Source: Moorella mulderi DSM 14980
GTDB taxonomy: Bacteria; Bacillota; DSM-521; Neomoorellales; Neomoorellaceae
Direction: 5' to 3'
Assembly: GCF_001594015.1 (NCBI RefSeq)
Contig: NZ_LTBC01000010.1
Span: forward strand, 1 to 64,000
DNA length: 64,000 nucleotides
In this document: piece after piece, positions 27,624 through 38,181 of the stretch
Layout of the letters: each line of letters opens with the position of its first letter
Position numbering within the stretch: the stretch's first letter is position 1
Notes under the pieces: model-generated
The model's database searches: none
What the model saw: the letters and a program-made list of their open reading frames with translations, nothing else
What the model was told of the DNA's origin: nothing
Position numbers and translations under genes: made by a program

Positions 27624-29465
27624 ATGGACCTGGAGGAGAAACTGGCGCGCTTGCCGGATCACCCCGGCGTCTACCTCATGCGCGATGCCAAAGGCGAGAT
27701 CATTTATGTCGGCAAGGCCGCTTCCCTGAAAAACCGGGTGCGCTCCTATTTCCGCGGCCAGCACCCGCCGCGGACGCAGGTCTTAGTCAGCCATATTGCC
27801 GACTTTGAGTATATCCTGACGGATAACGAAGTCGAGGCCCTGATTCTAGAGTGCAACCTGATTAAAGAACACCGGCCCCGGTACAACGTCAGTTTAAAGG
27901 ACGACAAAAGCTACCCGTATATCAAAATAACCACCCAGGAACAATTTCCCCGGCTGCAGATCACGCGCTCCCTGGTCCGGGACGGTTCCCGCTACTTCGG
28001 CCCCTACACCAACGTGGGGGCTTTGCGGGAAACTTTAAAAATCCTGCGCGGCCTTTTCCCGGTTCGCACCTGCCGGGAGACGCCCCTGCAGCACCGCAGC
28101 CGGCCCTGCCTCAACGCCCATATTAACCGCTGCCTGGCTCCCTGCAGCGGTAAGGTCAACCCGGAGGCCTACCGGGAAGCGGTAGACAATATTGTCCTGT
28201 TCCTGGAGGGGAAACATACCACCCTGGTCAAGGAATTAAAGGAACAGATGGAAGCCGCCGCCGGACGGCTGGAATTTGAAAAGGCAGCCAGGCTCAGGGA
28301 CCAGCTGCGGGCGGTGCAGGAGGTCTGCGAACGCCAGAAACTTGCTGCCGCCAGCGGGGAGGATGCCGATGCCGTTGCTTTCGCCCGGGAAGGGGAAGCG
28401 GCCCTGGGCCTTATCTTCTTCAGCCGGGGTGGAAAGGTTATCGGCCGCGACCATTTTTTCCTTACGGGGACAGAGGGCTTATCCCGGGGCGAAATTATGG
28501 CAGCCCTGCTGAAAGAATATTACAGCCGGGGGGTAGAAATTCCCCCGCAAATCCTCCTCCATGACGAACCGGATGACGCCGCCACCATCGCCCGCTGGCT
28601 GGGCCGGCTGCGCGGCGGCCGGGTCGAGTTGAAGGTACCCAAACGGGGCAGCAAGTTAAAGCTGCTGCAGCTGGTCCATGAAAATGCCGTCAGCCTCCTC
28701 CAGGAGCACCTCCTGGCCCGCCGGCGCCAGGAGGAGGGTGGCAAGGCGGCCCTGATGGAATTGCAACAGGCCCTTGGCCTGCCGCGGTTGCCGCGGCGCA
28801 TGGAAGCCTATGATATTTCCAACTTCCAGGGGAGCAGCCCGGTGGGGGCCATGGCTGTCTTTGTGGACGGCCGGCCGTTGACCTCGGCCTACCGCCGCTT
28901 CCAGATCAAGACGGTCAAAGGCCCCAATGACTTTGCCTCCCTCCAGGAGGTTTTAAGCCGGCGTTTCCGCCGCGCCGCCGGGCAGGACCCGCGTTTTGCC
29001 GAGTTACCGGATTTCGTTCTTATTGACGGGGGCCTGGGCCAGCTTCATGCCGCCCGGGAGGTCATGGCGGCCATGGGTGTGGCGGCCATTCCTACCTTTG
29101 CCCTGGCCAAGGAGGAAGAGCTGTTGTTCCGGGAGGGCAGCCACGAACCGGTACGCCTGCCCCGGGATAGCCGGGCCCTGCAGCTCCTGCAGTACCTGCG
29201 GGATGAGGTACACCGCTTTGCCATTACCTACCACCGCCAGAAACGGGAAAAGGGCGCCTACCGCTCGGTACTGGATGACATTCCCGGAGTAGGTCCCAAA
29301 CGTAAAAAAGCCCTGCTGCGCCATTTTGGGTCTGTTGCTAAAATAAGGGAAGCTACTTTAGACGAATTAATGGCCGTAGAAGGGATGAACCGGGCGGTGG
29401 CGGTCCGCATCCTGGAAGGCCTGGGGAGGAAAAATAATGGGGAGAATCCGGCTGGTAGCCCTTGA
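27624..29465 (+). CDS. uvrC: UvrABC system protein C
   Basis: A 613-residue dual-incision nuclease of nucleotide excision repair. The N-terminal GIY-YIG domain makes the 3' cut (GVYLMRDAKGEIIYVGKA, then LILECNLIKEHRPRYNV). Next come a Cys cluster (CRETPLQHRSRPC...CLAPC), a central UVR domain that contacts UvrB (LKEQMEAAAGRLEFEKAARL), an RNase H-like domain for the 5' cut (YDISNFQGSSPVGAMAVF and VLIDGGLGQL) and C-terminal tandem helix-hairpin-helix motifs (IPGVGPKRKKALLRHFG). The ATG at 27624 has GAAGGG upstream. The end overlaps the HAD phosphatase gene by 29 bp, so the two are probably cotranscribed. Confidence 0.97.
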   Translation: MDLEEKLARLPDHPGVYLMRDAKGEIIYVGKAASLKNRVRSYFRGQHPPRTQVLVSHIADFEYILTDNEVEALILECNLIKEHRPRYNVSLKDDKSYPYIKITTQEQFPRLQITRSLVRDGSRYFGPYTNVGALRETLKILRGLFPVRTCRETPLQHRSRPCLNAHINRCLAPCSGKVNPEAYREAVDNIVLFLEGKHTTLVKELKEQMEAAAGRLEFEKAARLRDQLRAVQEVCERQKLAAASGEDADAVAFAREGEAALGLIFFSRGGKVIGRDHFFLTGTEGLSRGEIMAALLKEYYSRGVEIPPQILLHDEPDDAATIARWLGRLRGGRVELKVPKRGSKLKLLQLVHENAVSLLQEHLLARRRQEEGGKAALMELQQALGLPRLPRRMEAYDISNFQGSSPVGAMAVFVDGRPLTSAYRRFQIKTVKGPNDFASLQEVLSRRFRRAAGQDPRFAELPDFVLIDGGLGQLHAAREVMAAMGVAAIPTFALAKEEELLFREGSHEPVRLPRDSRALQLLQYLRDEVHRFAITYHRQKREKGAYRSVLDDIPGVGPKRKKALLRHFGSVAKIREATLDELMAVEGMNRAVAVRILEGLGRKNNGENPAGSP

Positions 29466-30249
29466 CCTGGACGGGACGCTGTTAACCGACGATTTAGTTA
29501 TTGAGCCACGGGCTAAAGAAGCCATAAGGAGAGTCCGGGAAAGGGGCATAACCGTAACCCTGGCTACGGGGCGCATGTTCAGTTCGGCCAGGCCCTACGC
29601 CGTGGAACTGGGGCTGGATTTGCCGCTTATTGTTTACCACGGCGCCCAGGTGCGCCACTCAGGGACGGGGGCAATCCTTTTTGAGCGCACTATTCCTTTA
29701 GCCCTGGCCCGGTGTTTAATCGAGCACATTCGCGAATTTGGTTATGCCTATAACGTTTACCTGGATGACCTGCTCTATGTAGAAAGCATCCAGGCTGAGA
29801 ACGAAGAATATGCCCGGCGGGCCGGGGTGGATTTACACCGGGTGGAGGATATGCTAACTTTTCTCCAGGAGGAGAAAAGAGAGCCCCTGAAGATCGTCGC
29901 CCTCCGTGACGGCCCGGAACTGGATCCCCTGGAAGCGGCCATCCGCCGGGACGTGGGGGAAGGGGTTTACCTCACCCGGTCACTGCCCCATTACCTGGAA
30001 ATGCTCAACCCAGAGGTTAACAAGGCCCGGGGGCTCCAGGCCCTGGCGGAACGGGAGGGCATCCGGCCGGAAGAAATTATGGTTTTTGGTGACAGTTATA
30101 ACGACCTCCAGATGTTCCGCTATGCCGGCCTGGCGGTGGCCATGGCCAACGCCCCGGCGGAAGTCCGGGCGGCCGCCGATTATGTCACCGGCAGCAATAA
30201 CGACGGCGGCGTTGCCCGGGCCCTGGAGAAATTTATCCTGGGAGGTTGA
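29437..30249 (+). CDS. Cof-type HAD-IIB phosphatase
   Basis: A 270-residue haloacid dehalogenase-superfamily phosphatase. Motif I is LDLDGTLL with nucleophile Asp near residue 10, motif II TLATGRM, and motif IV VFGDSYNDLQMF near the C-terminus. The long insert between motifs II and III is the C2B cap typical of Cof/YbjI phosphatases, which act on sugar phosphates or flavin and pyridoxal phosphates. The substrate is not predictable. The start ATG follows GGAGG within the end of uvrC (29-bp overlap). The next gene, a PHP phosphoesterase, starts 3 bp after this stop codon. Confidence 0.9.
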   Translation: MGRIRLVALDLDGTLLTDDLVIEPRAKEAIRRVRERGITVTLATGRMFSSARPYAVELGLDLPLIVYHGAQVRHSGTGAILFERTIPLALARCLIEHIREFGYAYNVYLDDLLYVESIQAENEEYARRAGVDLHRVEDMLTFLQEEKREPLKIVALRDGPELDPLEAAIRRDVGEGVYLTRSLPHYLEMLNPEVNKARGLQALAEREGIRPEEIMVFGDSYNDLQMFRYAGLAVAMANAPAEVRAAADYVTGSNNDGGVARALEKFILGG

Positions 30250-30252
30250 ACT

Positions 30253-30987
30253 TTGCTCCAGTCCTTCCGGGCTGATTATCATGTGCATACCCGGCGCAGC
30301 GACGGCCGGGCCAGTGCCAGGGACATGGTGGCGGCGGCCCGCCGGGCCGGGCTGGAGGAAGTGGCCCTGACTGACCACGGCCCGTGCAATATCGGTGTGG
30401 GCGTCAATGCCGCCGGCGTATTCCTACGCCTGAAAAGGAAAGTGGCAACCTGGGAGTCCCCGGGTATCCGGGTGCTGGTGGGGGCCGAGGCCAATATTGT
30501 CGGTTTAAACGGGGAAATCGACATCCCGGCCGCCGTTTACCGGCAGCTGGATCTCCTGCTGGTGGGGCTCCATCCCTATGTCCTGCCCCGGGACTGGCCG
30601 GCGGCCCGTGACCTGGTGCTGGCCAACCAGCTCCAGGGGCGCAGCCGCCGCTGGCGCGAAAGGGCCGTGGAGGCCAATACGCGGGCTTTGATGGCGGCCC
30701 TGGAAAAGCACCCTGTCTTTTGCCTCACCCACCCGGGCCTGGGGATGCCGGTGGATATTGAGCCCCTGGCCCTGGCCTGTGCCCGGGCCGGCACCCTGTG
30801 GGAGGTAAACGTCGGCCACCTCTACCAGCGGCCGGAAGAACTGGCCCGGGCAGCCCGCTGCGGGGTGAGGTTTGTCGTCAACAGCGACGCCCACCAGCCC
30901 GCCACTGTGGGCCGCCTGGAAGAGGGATGGGAACTCCTGAGGGCCGCCGGGGTACCCCAGGAGCAGGTAATAAACTTGCGTCATTGA
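30253..30987 (+). CDS. PHP-domain metal-dependent phosphoesterase
   Basis: A 244-residue PHP-family protein. The metal-binding pattern is seen in [11 protein letters not shown] at the N-terminus, ALTDHGP, a Glu in [22 protein letters not shown] and the C-terminal VNSDAHQP. Members include histidinol phosphatases and various phosphoesterases; the substrate is unknown. The start TTG at 30253 is supported by GGAGGT 6 bases upstream and by immediate linkage to the HAD gene. rapZ follows 23 bp downstream, making an operon from uvrC to yvcK or beyond plausible. Confidence 0.85.
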   Translation: MLQSFRADYHVHTRRSDGRASARDMVAAARRAGLEEVALTDHGPCNIGVGVNAAGVFLRLKRKVATWESPGIRVLVGAEANIVGLNGEIDIPAAVYRQLDLLLVGLHPYVLPRDWPAARDLVLANQLQGRSRRWRERAVEANTRALMAALEKHPVFCLTHPGLGMPVDIEPLALACARAGTLWEVNVGHLYQRPEELARAARCGVRFVVNSDAHQPATVGRLEEGWELLRAAGVPQEQVINLRH

Positions 30988-31010
30988 TGCTTTTTAAGGG
31001 AGGGGAGAGT

Positions 31011-31910
31011 ATGACGGCAAGCAACTATCCACGTCTCGTCATTGTAACCGGCCTTTCCGGCGCCGGCAAGACCCAGGCCGTGCGCTGCCTGGAAGACCTG
31101 GGCTTTTTCTGCGTTGACAACCTGCCCCCCTCCCTGATACCTGGGCTAGTTGATCTCCTGGGGCAACCCGCTAAAGAGGGGGAAGGGATAAACAAGGTAG
31201 CCCTGGTAATGGACATCCGGGGGGGCCAGTTTTTCGACGGCCTGGAGGAAGCCCTGGCCTACCTTGATGGCCGGGGTATCCCCTACGAGATCCTTTTCCT
31301 GGAGGCGGCCGATGAAATCCTGGTGCGGCGCTATAAAGAAACCCGGCGCCGTCACCCCCTCTCCAGCGGCGGCCAGATTCTGGAAGGCATTATCGCCGAA
31401 CGGCGGCGCCTGGAAGAGTTGCGGGGCCGGGCCAGCAAGATTATCGATACTTCCGAACTCACGCCGCGCCAGCTTAAAGAGCAGGTAAGCGAACTTTTTG
31501 GCGACAGCCGGCGGCAACTGGTGATTAACATTATTTCCTTTGGCTATAAATACGGCATCCCCCTGGATGCCGATCTGGTTATGGATGTGCGCTTTTTGCC
31601 TAATCCTTTTTATATCCCCGCCTTACGCCCCTTTACCGGCCATGATCGCTGTGTGGCCGAGTTTGTCATGTCTGCCCCGGAGGCCCGGCAGTTTATCGAA
31701 CAGTTTGCCGCCCTCCTGCGCTTCCTGATCCCCCATTACCAGCAGGAGGGCAAGTCCCACCTGGTCATTGCCATTGGCTGTACCGGTGGCCAGCACCGCT
31801 CGGTAACCCTGGCCAACAGACTGGGAGAAATACTCCGGGGCGATAATTACGACGTAGTAGTCAAGCACCGGGATGTAGTGCGTTATCTGAGCAGCGGCAG
31901 CAGGAGGTAG
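31011..31910 (+). CDS. rapZ: RapZ/YvcJ nucleotide-binding protein
   Basis: A 299-residue P-loop protein of the RapZ/YvcJ family. Walker A is GLSGAGKT near residue 13, followed by [18 protein letters not shown]. The C-terminal domain has [25 protein letters not shown] and the [10 protein letters not shown] nucleotide/RNA-binding motif. In E. coli RapZ controls GlmS small RNAs; in Firmicutes the homologue hydrolyses nucleotides and its role is less clear. An open frame extends upstream to 30798, but the ATG at 31011 with GGGAGGGGAG upstream and clear family homology is the start. It lies in the conserved rapZ-yvcK-whiA cluster. Confidence 0.95.
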   Translation: MTASNYPRLVIVTGLSGAGKTQAVRCLEDLGFFCVDNLPPSLIPGLVDLLGQPAKEGEGINKVALVMDIRGGQFFDGLEEALAYLDGRGIPYEILFLEAADEILVRRYKETRRRHPLSSGGQILEGIIAERRRLEELRGRASKIIDTSELTPRQLKEQVSELFGDSRRQLVINIISFGYKYGIPLDADLVMDVRFLPNPFYIPALRPFTGHDRCVAEFVMSAPEARQFIEQFAALLRFLIPHYQQEGKSHLVIAIGCTGGQHRSVTLANRLGEILRGDNYDVVVKHRDVVRYLSSGSRR

Positions 31911-31918
31911 GCAGGCGG

Positions 31919-33259
31919 GTGGAGGGTTTAAAATGGCTTTACCCGGGCTTAAAGATTAAACGCTGGCTGTTGCTGGCTGCCCTGGGCCTGTTTTTGCTGG
32001 TTTCGGGGTTGACAGTTATCCTGGGGGTTACTTTATTAGCCTCGGCGGAAAGGGGCGTTACCTGGTTTATCCTCCATACCCTGGGGGCCCTGGGATCACC
32101 TTTACTGGGCGGGGTGGTGGCTGCCGGCCTGGGCGTGGCCCTTATCATTCTGGGGCTCCAGCGCCTGGCCAGTTCGGTTTTTAAGGTCCTGTTCCCCGGC
32201 AATACCAGTAACCTCTGGCAACTTTTTTACCGGCGCCAGTACCTGGCGAAAGGTCCCCATATAGTAGCTATCGGCGGGGGCACGGGCCTGGCCGTCCTCC
32301 TGCGGGGGCTGAAAAAATACACCCGGAATCTCACGGCCATTGTAACGGTGGCCGACGACGGCGGCAGCTCCGGCCGCCTGCGCCAGGAGTTAAAAATCCC
32401 GCCACCGGGGGATATTCGTAACTGCCTGGTGGCCCTGGCGGATACAGAAAGCCTTATGGAGGAACTGTTCAGTTACCGCTTCCACCAGGGAGAGGGCCTG
32501 GCCGGCCACAGCCTGGGGAATCTCCTGCTGGCGGCCATGACGGATATGGCCGGCGATTTTGACCGGGCCATCCAGGAACTGGCCCGGGTGCTGGCGGTTG
32601 GCGGCCGGGTTATTCCTTCCACTACCAGCCATGTCGTCCTGGGAGCCGAACTAGCCGACGGTACTACCATCCTGGGGGAAAGCAATATCCCCCGGGCCGG
32701 CAAGCGGATTAAAAGGGTGTTTTTACAGCCGGCCACCTGCCAGCCGCCGGCCGCCGCCCTGGAAGCCATAGCCAGGGCCGATGCCATCATTATCGGCCCG
32801 GGGAGCCTCTATACCAGCGTCCTGCCCAATTTACTTGTGCGCGGTTTGACTGAGGCTTTACGCCAGTCCCCGGCACCGGTGTTTTACGTCAGTAATATCA
32901 TGACCCAGCCGGGGGAAACTGACGGTTATACGGTGGCCGATCACCTGCAGGCTATTATTGATCACTGCGGCCCGGGCCTGGTGGATGTAGTTATTGCCCA
33001 TCGCGGCCCTATTTCCCGTGGTGCCCTGCGGCGATACGGCGAAAAGGGGGCCCGCCCGGTCCTGATCAATGGACCGGGGGTGGCTAGAATGGGCGTTGAG
33101 CTGCGTACGGGCTGGCTGGTGGACGAGATCCATGTGGTCCGGCACCACCCTGAACGCCTGGCAAGCCTGATAATGGAAGAGTTTTACCGCCACCATTCCC
33201 GGCGCCGGCAGCGCCTTATATACCTGGTCCGGGAGAAGTTTCGTAACCTGGCCCATTAA
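31919..33259 (+). CDS. yvcK: YvcK family gluconeogenesis/cell-shape factor
   Basis: A 446-residue CofD-like protein with a membrane-anchored N-terminus: two hydrophobic segments at about residues 17-40 and 47-78. The soluble part begins HIVAIGGGTGLAVLLRGLK and continues IVTVADDGGSSGRLR, a UDP-sugar-binding signature of the family, and later IIGPGSLYTSVLPNLL. YvcK proteins bind UDP-GlcNAc and link carbon metabolism to cell-wall growth. The membrane extension is longer than in the Bacillus protein. The start GTG at 31919 has AGGAGG 11 bases upstream. Confidence 0.93.
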   Translation: MEGLKWLYPGLKIKRWLLLAALGLFLLVSGLTVILGVTLLASAERGVTWFILHTLGALGSPLLGGVVAAGLGVALIILGLQRLASSVFKVLFPGNTSNLWQLFYRRQYLAKGPHIVAIGGGTGLAVLLRGLKKYTRNLTAIVTVADDGGSSGRLRQELKIPPPGDIRNCLVALADTESLMEELFSYRFHQGEGLAGHSLGNLLLAAMTDMAGDFDRAIQELARVLAVGGRVIPSTTSHVVLGAELADGTTILGESNIPRAGKRIKRVFLQPATCQPPAAALEAIARADAIIIGPGSLYTSVLPNLLVRGLTEALRQSPAPVFYVSNIMTQPGETDGYTVADHLQAIIDHCGPGLVDVVIAHRGPISRGALRRYGEKGARPVLINGPGVARMGVELRTGWLVDEIHVVRHHPERLASLIMEEFYRHHSRRRQRLIYLVREKFRNLAH

Positions 33260-33312
33260 CCGGGGCCGGATGGATGAACCGTACAGTAATAAAATGTTCC
33301 GGAGTGGGGCTA

Positions 33313-34248
33313 ATGGCGATATCCTTCTCCTTCGAAACCAAAGAAGAACTGGCCCGGGTAAAAAAACGGCGCCCCTGCTGCGCTGAGGCCGAACTGGTCG
33401 CCATTTTACGCCAGGGTAACCTGGCCGGTTTACCGGGGGAGGGGGTAATCCTGCTGGCAACCACCCACGCGGCCATAGCCAGGAGGGTTTACTCCCTGGC
33501 CAGGGCGGTGCTGGGCCTGCCGGTCAAAGTACAAACTGAGCGCCGGAGCGGTAAAGGCCGGCCGGTTTTTAAGGTTTTAACTCCGGCCGGGGTAGAAGCA
33601 TTGCAGGCCTGGCTGGCCGCCAGGACCGGGGCGCCGGAGTACCAGTGCTGCCGGGCCGCTTACCTCCGGGGTACCTTCCTGGTAACCGGCTCCGTCAATA
33701 AACCGTCGGCAACCCATCACCTGGAATTTCTCCTCGAAGGGGACGAGGAAGCCGCCCGCCTCCAGGACATTATGCAGCAGCTGGAGCTCCAGCCCCGTCT
33801 CAGCCGGCGCCAGCGCGGGCTGGTTCTTTACCTGAAAGACAGCGAGCAAATTGTCCGGGCTTTAAGCCTCATGGGGGCCCATAGTGCCGTCCTGGCCTAT
33901 GAGAACGCCCTCATCTTTAAAGAAATGCGTAACCGGGTCAACCGCCTGGTAAACTGCGAGACGGCCAACTTGAGCAAGACCGTAGAGACGGGTTTACGCC
34001 AGGCAGAAAATATCCGCTACCTGGTGGCCACCCTGGGCTGGGAGGGATTACCTGCCGGCCTGCAGGAGATAGCTGCTTTACGTCTCCAGCACCCGGAAGC
34101 AAGTTTAAAGGAACTGGGGGAAATGCTGGTACCGCCGGTAGGGAAGTCAGGGGTCAACCACCGCCTGCGCCGCCTGGAACACTTAACCAGGCAGGTGAGG
34201 GCCCGGAGGGGGGAAATAGATGCGGCGCACGACAACCTACCCTGTTAA
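33313..34248 (+). CDS. whiA: Sporulation/cell-division regulator WhiA
   Basis: About 311 residues. WhiA has an N-terminal homing-endonuclease-like domain without nuclease activity ([13 protein letters not shown], then [21 protein letters not shown]) and a C-terminal helix-turn-helix domain ([20 protein letters not shown], then [13 protein letters not shown]). The frame is open from ATG 33274, but ATG 33313, preceded by GGAGTGGGG, gives the usual family start (M-x-FS-x-E-x-KEEL). The last 29 bp overlap the acyltransferase gene. It is the third gene of the conserved rapZ-yvcK-whiA order. Confidence 0.93.
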   Translation: MAISFSFETKEELARVKKRRPCCAEAELVAILRQGNLAGLPGEGVILLATTHAAIARRVYSLARAVLGLPVKVQTERRSGKGRPVFKVLTPAGVEALQAWLAARTGAPEYQCCRAAYLRGTFLVTGSVNKPSATHHLEFLLEGDEEAARLQDIMQQLELQPRLSRRQRGLVLYLKDSEQIVRALSLMGAHSAVLAYENALIFKEMRNRVNRLVNCETANLSKTVETGLRQAENIRYLVATLGWEGLPAGLQEIAALRLQHPEASLKELGEMLVPPVGKSGVNHRLRRLEHLTRQVRARRGEIDAAHDNLPC

Positions 34249-34765
34249 CGGTCATAACGCCATGGCCTCCTGGCGCCGGGTTGCTCCCTTCTGGCGGGTA
34301 GCCTGGAATTTTTTTTGGATTGAACTCAGCCGCTTTTTACCCTTTTTGCGCCTGAAAAGCTGGCTTTTACGCCACCTGGTGGGGATGGATGTAGCGCCGA
34401 CGGCTTCCATAGGGGTTATGGCCATGCCGGATATCTTAAGGCCGGATCTCATTCACATCGGCCCCGAGAGTATTATTGGTTATAATGTCACTATTCTGAC
34501 CCACGAGTTTTTACCCCGCGCCTACCGCCTGGGGGCAGTGGAAATTGGCGCCTGGGTTCTCATTGGAGCCAATGCCACCATTTTACCAGGAGTGCGCATT
34601 GGCGATGGAGCCATTGTTGGTGCCGGAGCGGTAGTTACCCGGGATGTCCCGGCAGGGACCATGGTCGGCGGCGTCCCGGCGCGGGTGATAGGCAGGGTGG
34701 ATGGTGATACCCGGGCATCTCGCCCGGGGCCGCCTCTTTCTCTGGAACAGGAAACTGCTCCCTGA
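34220..34765 (+). CDS. Hexapeptide-repeat acyltransferase
   Basis: A 181-residue left-handed beta-helix acyltransferase. Hexapeptide repeats start near residue 60 ([29 protein letters not shown]) and continue in [20 protein letters not shown] and [12 protein letters not shown], ending with the common GVPARVIG. A hydrophobic stretch at residues 24-50 may associate with the membrane. Members acetylate sugars or related acceptors; the acceptor is unknown. The ATG at 34220, behind GAGGGGG, lies within the end of whiA, implying translational coupling. Confidence 0.85.
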   Translation: MRRTTTYPVNGHNAMASWRRVAPFWRVAWNFFWIELSRFLPFLRLKSWLLRHLVGMDVAPTASIGVMAMPDILRPDLIHIGPESIIGYNVTILTHEFLPRAYRLGAVEIGAWVLIGANATILPGVRIGDGAIVGAGAVVTRDVPAGTMVGGVPARVIGRVDGDTRASRPGPPLSLEQETAP

Positions 34766-34793
34766 AAGGAGATGACCGGTAGGGAGGAAGACA

Positions 34794-35393
34794 ATGGGAA
34801 ATAACTGGTTAAAACACCTTCTCTGGGAAGCGCCCTACCAGAACTGGTTCCTGGTTACCCTGGCGGTTATCAATCTCCTGGGGTCTATTTATGGTTACTA
34901 CTGGTACCGGGAGCAACTGGCCAGTACACCTTTAATATGGTGGCCCTTTACCCCCGACAGCCCCCTGGCGACAACCTTTTTTGCCCTGGCCATGATCCTG
35001 GCATTCTACCGCCGGGAAAGCGGCCTGCTGCGGCTGGTAGCAGCAACGGCAGTGATCAAATACGGGCTGTGGGCGATGGTGATCATAAGTGACTACTGGC
35101 TGGCAGGGGCCCGGGTGACGGTGGTAGAGGCCGGCCTGTGGCTATCCCACCTGGCGATGATGGTCGAAGGCTTCCTCTTCCTGCGGCACTGGCCGGTCGC
35201 TCCCTGGCAGTTAGCCCTGGTGGTCCTGTGGCTGGGGTTAAATGACTTCGTTGACTATGGCCTGGGGTTGCACCCTTACCTCTTCAGCCCCGGCCAGGAA
35301 AGCCTGGCCGGGGCAACGGCTGCGGGCTTAAGCCTGGCCTTAAGTTTTTACCTGGCCCGGGCAATAAATTGGTCCCGCGGGCAGGAAAAATAG
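34794..35393 (+). CDS. DUF1405 family membrane protein
   Basis: A 199-residue integral membrane protein with about six hydrophobic segments, matching the DUF1405 family in length and pattern (for example NWFLVTLAVINLLGSIYGYY, and PFTPDSPLATTFFAL). The function is unknown. The ATG follows GGGAGG. It lies between the acyltransferase gene and rpoN, 40 bp before the rpoN start, so it may be in the same transcript. Confidence 0.8.
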   Translation: MGNNWLKHLLWEAPYQNWFLVTLAVINLLGSIYGYYWYREQLASTPLIWWPFTPDSPLATTFFALAMILAFYRRESGLLRLVAATAVIKYGLWAMVIISDYWLAGARVTVVEAGLWLSHLAMMVEGFLFLRHWPVAPWQLALVVLWLGLNDFVDYGLGLHPYLFSPGQESLAGATAAGLSLALSFYLARAINWSRGQEK

Positions 35394-35433
35394 TCAGGAA
35401 GGAAGAATAGTATAAATTAGGGGGAGGAGAGTC

Positions 35434-36822
35434 ATGCGCGAACGTTTAGGCCTTAACCTGGAACAGGCGCAAAAGTTAATCATGACGCCGGAACTGCGCC
35501 AGGCCATTGTTGTCCTGCAGCTCTCCACCCTGGAGCTGGCTGAATACGTCCAGCAGGAACTCCAGGAAAACCCGTTACTGGAAGTAAGGGACGAGGAAGA
35601 AGTTGCCGCGGCCGATGATGAACTGGTAGATGATCATGAGCCTTTCGAAATTGACTGGCAGGAATATTTCCAGGACGGAAGCGATTTGGGTTATGTCAGC
35701 GTTCCCCGGGAGGAACGCCCGGAATGGAATCACCAAAACCTCCTGACCGGCCAGCCTACGCTGCAGGATCATTTACTGCTCCAGTTAAAAATAGCGGCCT
35801 CGACAACCCGCGAGCTGGAGATTGGGACGTTCTTAATCGGCAATTTAGACGCCAACGGTTACCTGAAGATTAGCCTGAAGGAAGCAGCCGCCTGTTTAAA
35901 GGTTTCCCCTGCGACCGTCTGGCGGGTACTGCAGTTAATCCAGCATTTTGATCCCCCCGGGGTGGGAGCCAGAAACCTTACGGAGTGCCTTCTCCTCCAG
36001 CTGCGCCAGCGGGAAGATGCTCCCCCGGGAACGGAAAAAATTATTCGCAACTTTTTAACCGATGTTGCTGAAGGGCGGCTGACCCGTATTGCCCGGCGCC
36101 TGAACATGAGTCTCCCGGCCGTCCAGGCGGTGGTTGATTATATCCGCACCCTGGACCCCAAGCCAGGCCGCTCCTTTGGCGGCGGCCAGGAGAACCGCTA
36201 TATCGTACCCGATGTAATCATTGAGCGGGTGGGTAGGGATTACGTGGTCCTGGTCAATGACCTGGCCATGCCGCGGCTGGGTATTAACCCCCTTTACCAG
36301 GCCTTAATGCGCCAGGAGGGGAGTTGCGACGAGGCAACCCGGCGTTTCATAGAAAGCAAGCTCAATGCCGCGGCCTGGCTTATTCGTAGCCTGGAGCAGC
36401 GCCGGCTGACCCTTTACCGGGTGGTCAACTGCCTGGTGCAAGAGCAGCGGGAATTCCTGGATAAAGGTATAAAATACCTGAAGCCCCTGACCATGCGCCA
36501 GGTGGCCGCATCCTTAGGCATCCATGAATCTACCGTCAGCCGGGCGACGGCCAATAAATATGTCCAGACGCCCCAGGGAGTCTTTGAATTAAAATTTTTC
36601 TTCGCCAGTGGTGTGGAAAAAAAAGGCGGCGCTGCTGCCGCCGAAAGTATCAAAAAAATGATTGCCGAAGCCATCAGCCGGGAAGATGCCACCAATCCTC
36701 TCACAGACCAGCAGCTGCAGGAACTCCTGCAGCAGCAGGGGATAAAGATTTCCCGGCGGACGGTGGCCAAGTACCGCGACGAGCAGGGCATTCCCGCCGC
36801 TGCAAAAAGAAGACGTTACTAG
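35434..36822 (+). CDS. rpoN: RNA polymerase sigma-54 factor
   Basis: A 462-residue sigma-54 protein. Region I is Gln/Leu-rich (LNLEQAQKLIMTPELRQAI, then VVLQLSTLELAEYV). An acidic region II follows, then the core-binding domain. The HTH region HESTVSRATANKYVQTPQG recognises -12, and the RpoN box RRTVAKYRDE near the C-terminus recognises -24. It needs an AAA+ activator to open promoters; no such activator gene is in the window, only a possible PAS scrap at 5505. Start ATG 35434 is behind GGGGGAGGAG. A GC-rich hairpin (36828-36848) follows. Confidence 0.96.
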   Translation: MRERLGLNLEQAQKLIMTPELRQAIVVLQLSTLELAEYVQQELQENPLLEVRDEEEVAAADDELVDDHEPFEIDWQEYFQDGSDLGYVSVPREERPEWNHQNLLTGQPTLQDHLLLQLKIAASTTRELEIGTFLIGNLDANGYLKISLKEAAACLKVSPATVWRVLQLIQHFDPPGVGARNLTECLLLQLRQREDAPPGTEKIIRNFLTDVAEGRLTRIARRLNMSLPAVQAVVDYIRTLDPKPGRSFGGGQENRYIVPDVIIERVGRDYVVLVNDLAMPRLGINPLYQALMRQEGSCDEATRRFIESKLNAAAWLIRSLEQRRLTLYRVVNCLVQEQREFLDKGIKYLKPLTMRQVAASLGIHESTVSRATANKYVQTPQGVFELKFFFASGVEKKGGAAAAESIKKMIAEAISREDATNPLTDQQLQELLQQQGIKISRRTVAKYRDEQGIPAAAKRRRY

Positions 36823-36827
36823 GCTTG

Positions 36828-36848
36828 CAGGGGGCCAGGCGCCCCCTG
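36828..36848 (+). terminator. Hairpin after rpoN
   Basis: CAGGGGGC, loop CAGGC, GCCCCCTG. There is no T-run directly after, so termination may be partial. Confidence 0.55.
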
Positions 36849-36948
36849 TAGCGGTTAATTCTGTCTATTCCTAAAGGAGGATTTTGGCGATTTGTGTTGA
36901 ACAGTGAATGATGGTACAAGCGATATCATTATATTGCCTGTTACTTTA

Positions 36949-36957
36949 TGGTATAAT
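36949..36957 (+). promoter_or_regulatory. gap operon promoter -10 element
   Basis: TGGTATAAT extended -10 box, 95 bp upstream of gap. The 5' leader holds AAAGGAGG (37034-37041). No CggR repressor gene precedes gap here, unlike in Bacillus. Confidence 0.65.
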
Positions 36958-37045
36958 AAAATAAAGCATGGCAGGTGGGAAGAACCCGGGTCAACCTGCG
37001 CCAGACAAACAGGGTTACCTCTTACATCTTATAAAGGAGGAGTAA

Positions 37046-38059
<1,014 letters not shown>

Positions 38060-38061
38060 AG

Positions 38062-38085
38062 GGACGGTCGCCGCAAGGCGGCCGT
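38062..38085 (+). terminator. Hairpin between gap and pgk
   Basis: ACGGTCGCC, loop GCAA, GGCGGCCGT, an imperfect GC-rich stem followed by TTTCG. It may attenuate or stabilise the gap transcript. Confidence 0.45.
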
Positions 38086-38111
38086 TTCGCATGCCGGGGC
38101 AATTAGGGTAG

Positions 38112-38117
38112 TATAAT
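38112..38117 (+). promoter_or_regulatory. Possible internal promoter before pgk
   Basis: TATAAT in GTAGTATAATG, 65 bp before the pgk GTG. A -35 box is not obvious. Confidence 0.4.
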
Positions 38118-38181
38118 GAGGAAGTAGTCAGGCACAATTGCTGCCCATCTCCCACTTCTATTTTTGAAGGAGGCATGACTG

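Noticed and set aside
27437-27808. Open frames within the structured uvrA-uvrC gap
   Set aside because: They are not supported by ribosome sites, and one runs into uvrC in the wrong frame. The nested stems explain the region better.
30798-31010. Upstream extension of the rapZ frame
   Set aside because: It overlaps the PHP gene, lacks family homology and has no ribosome site; ATG 31011 is well supported.
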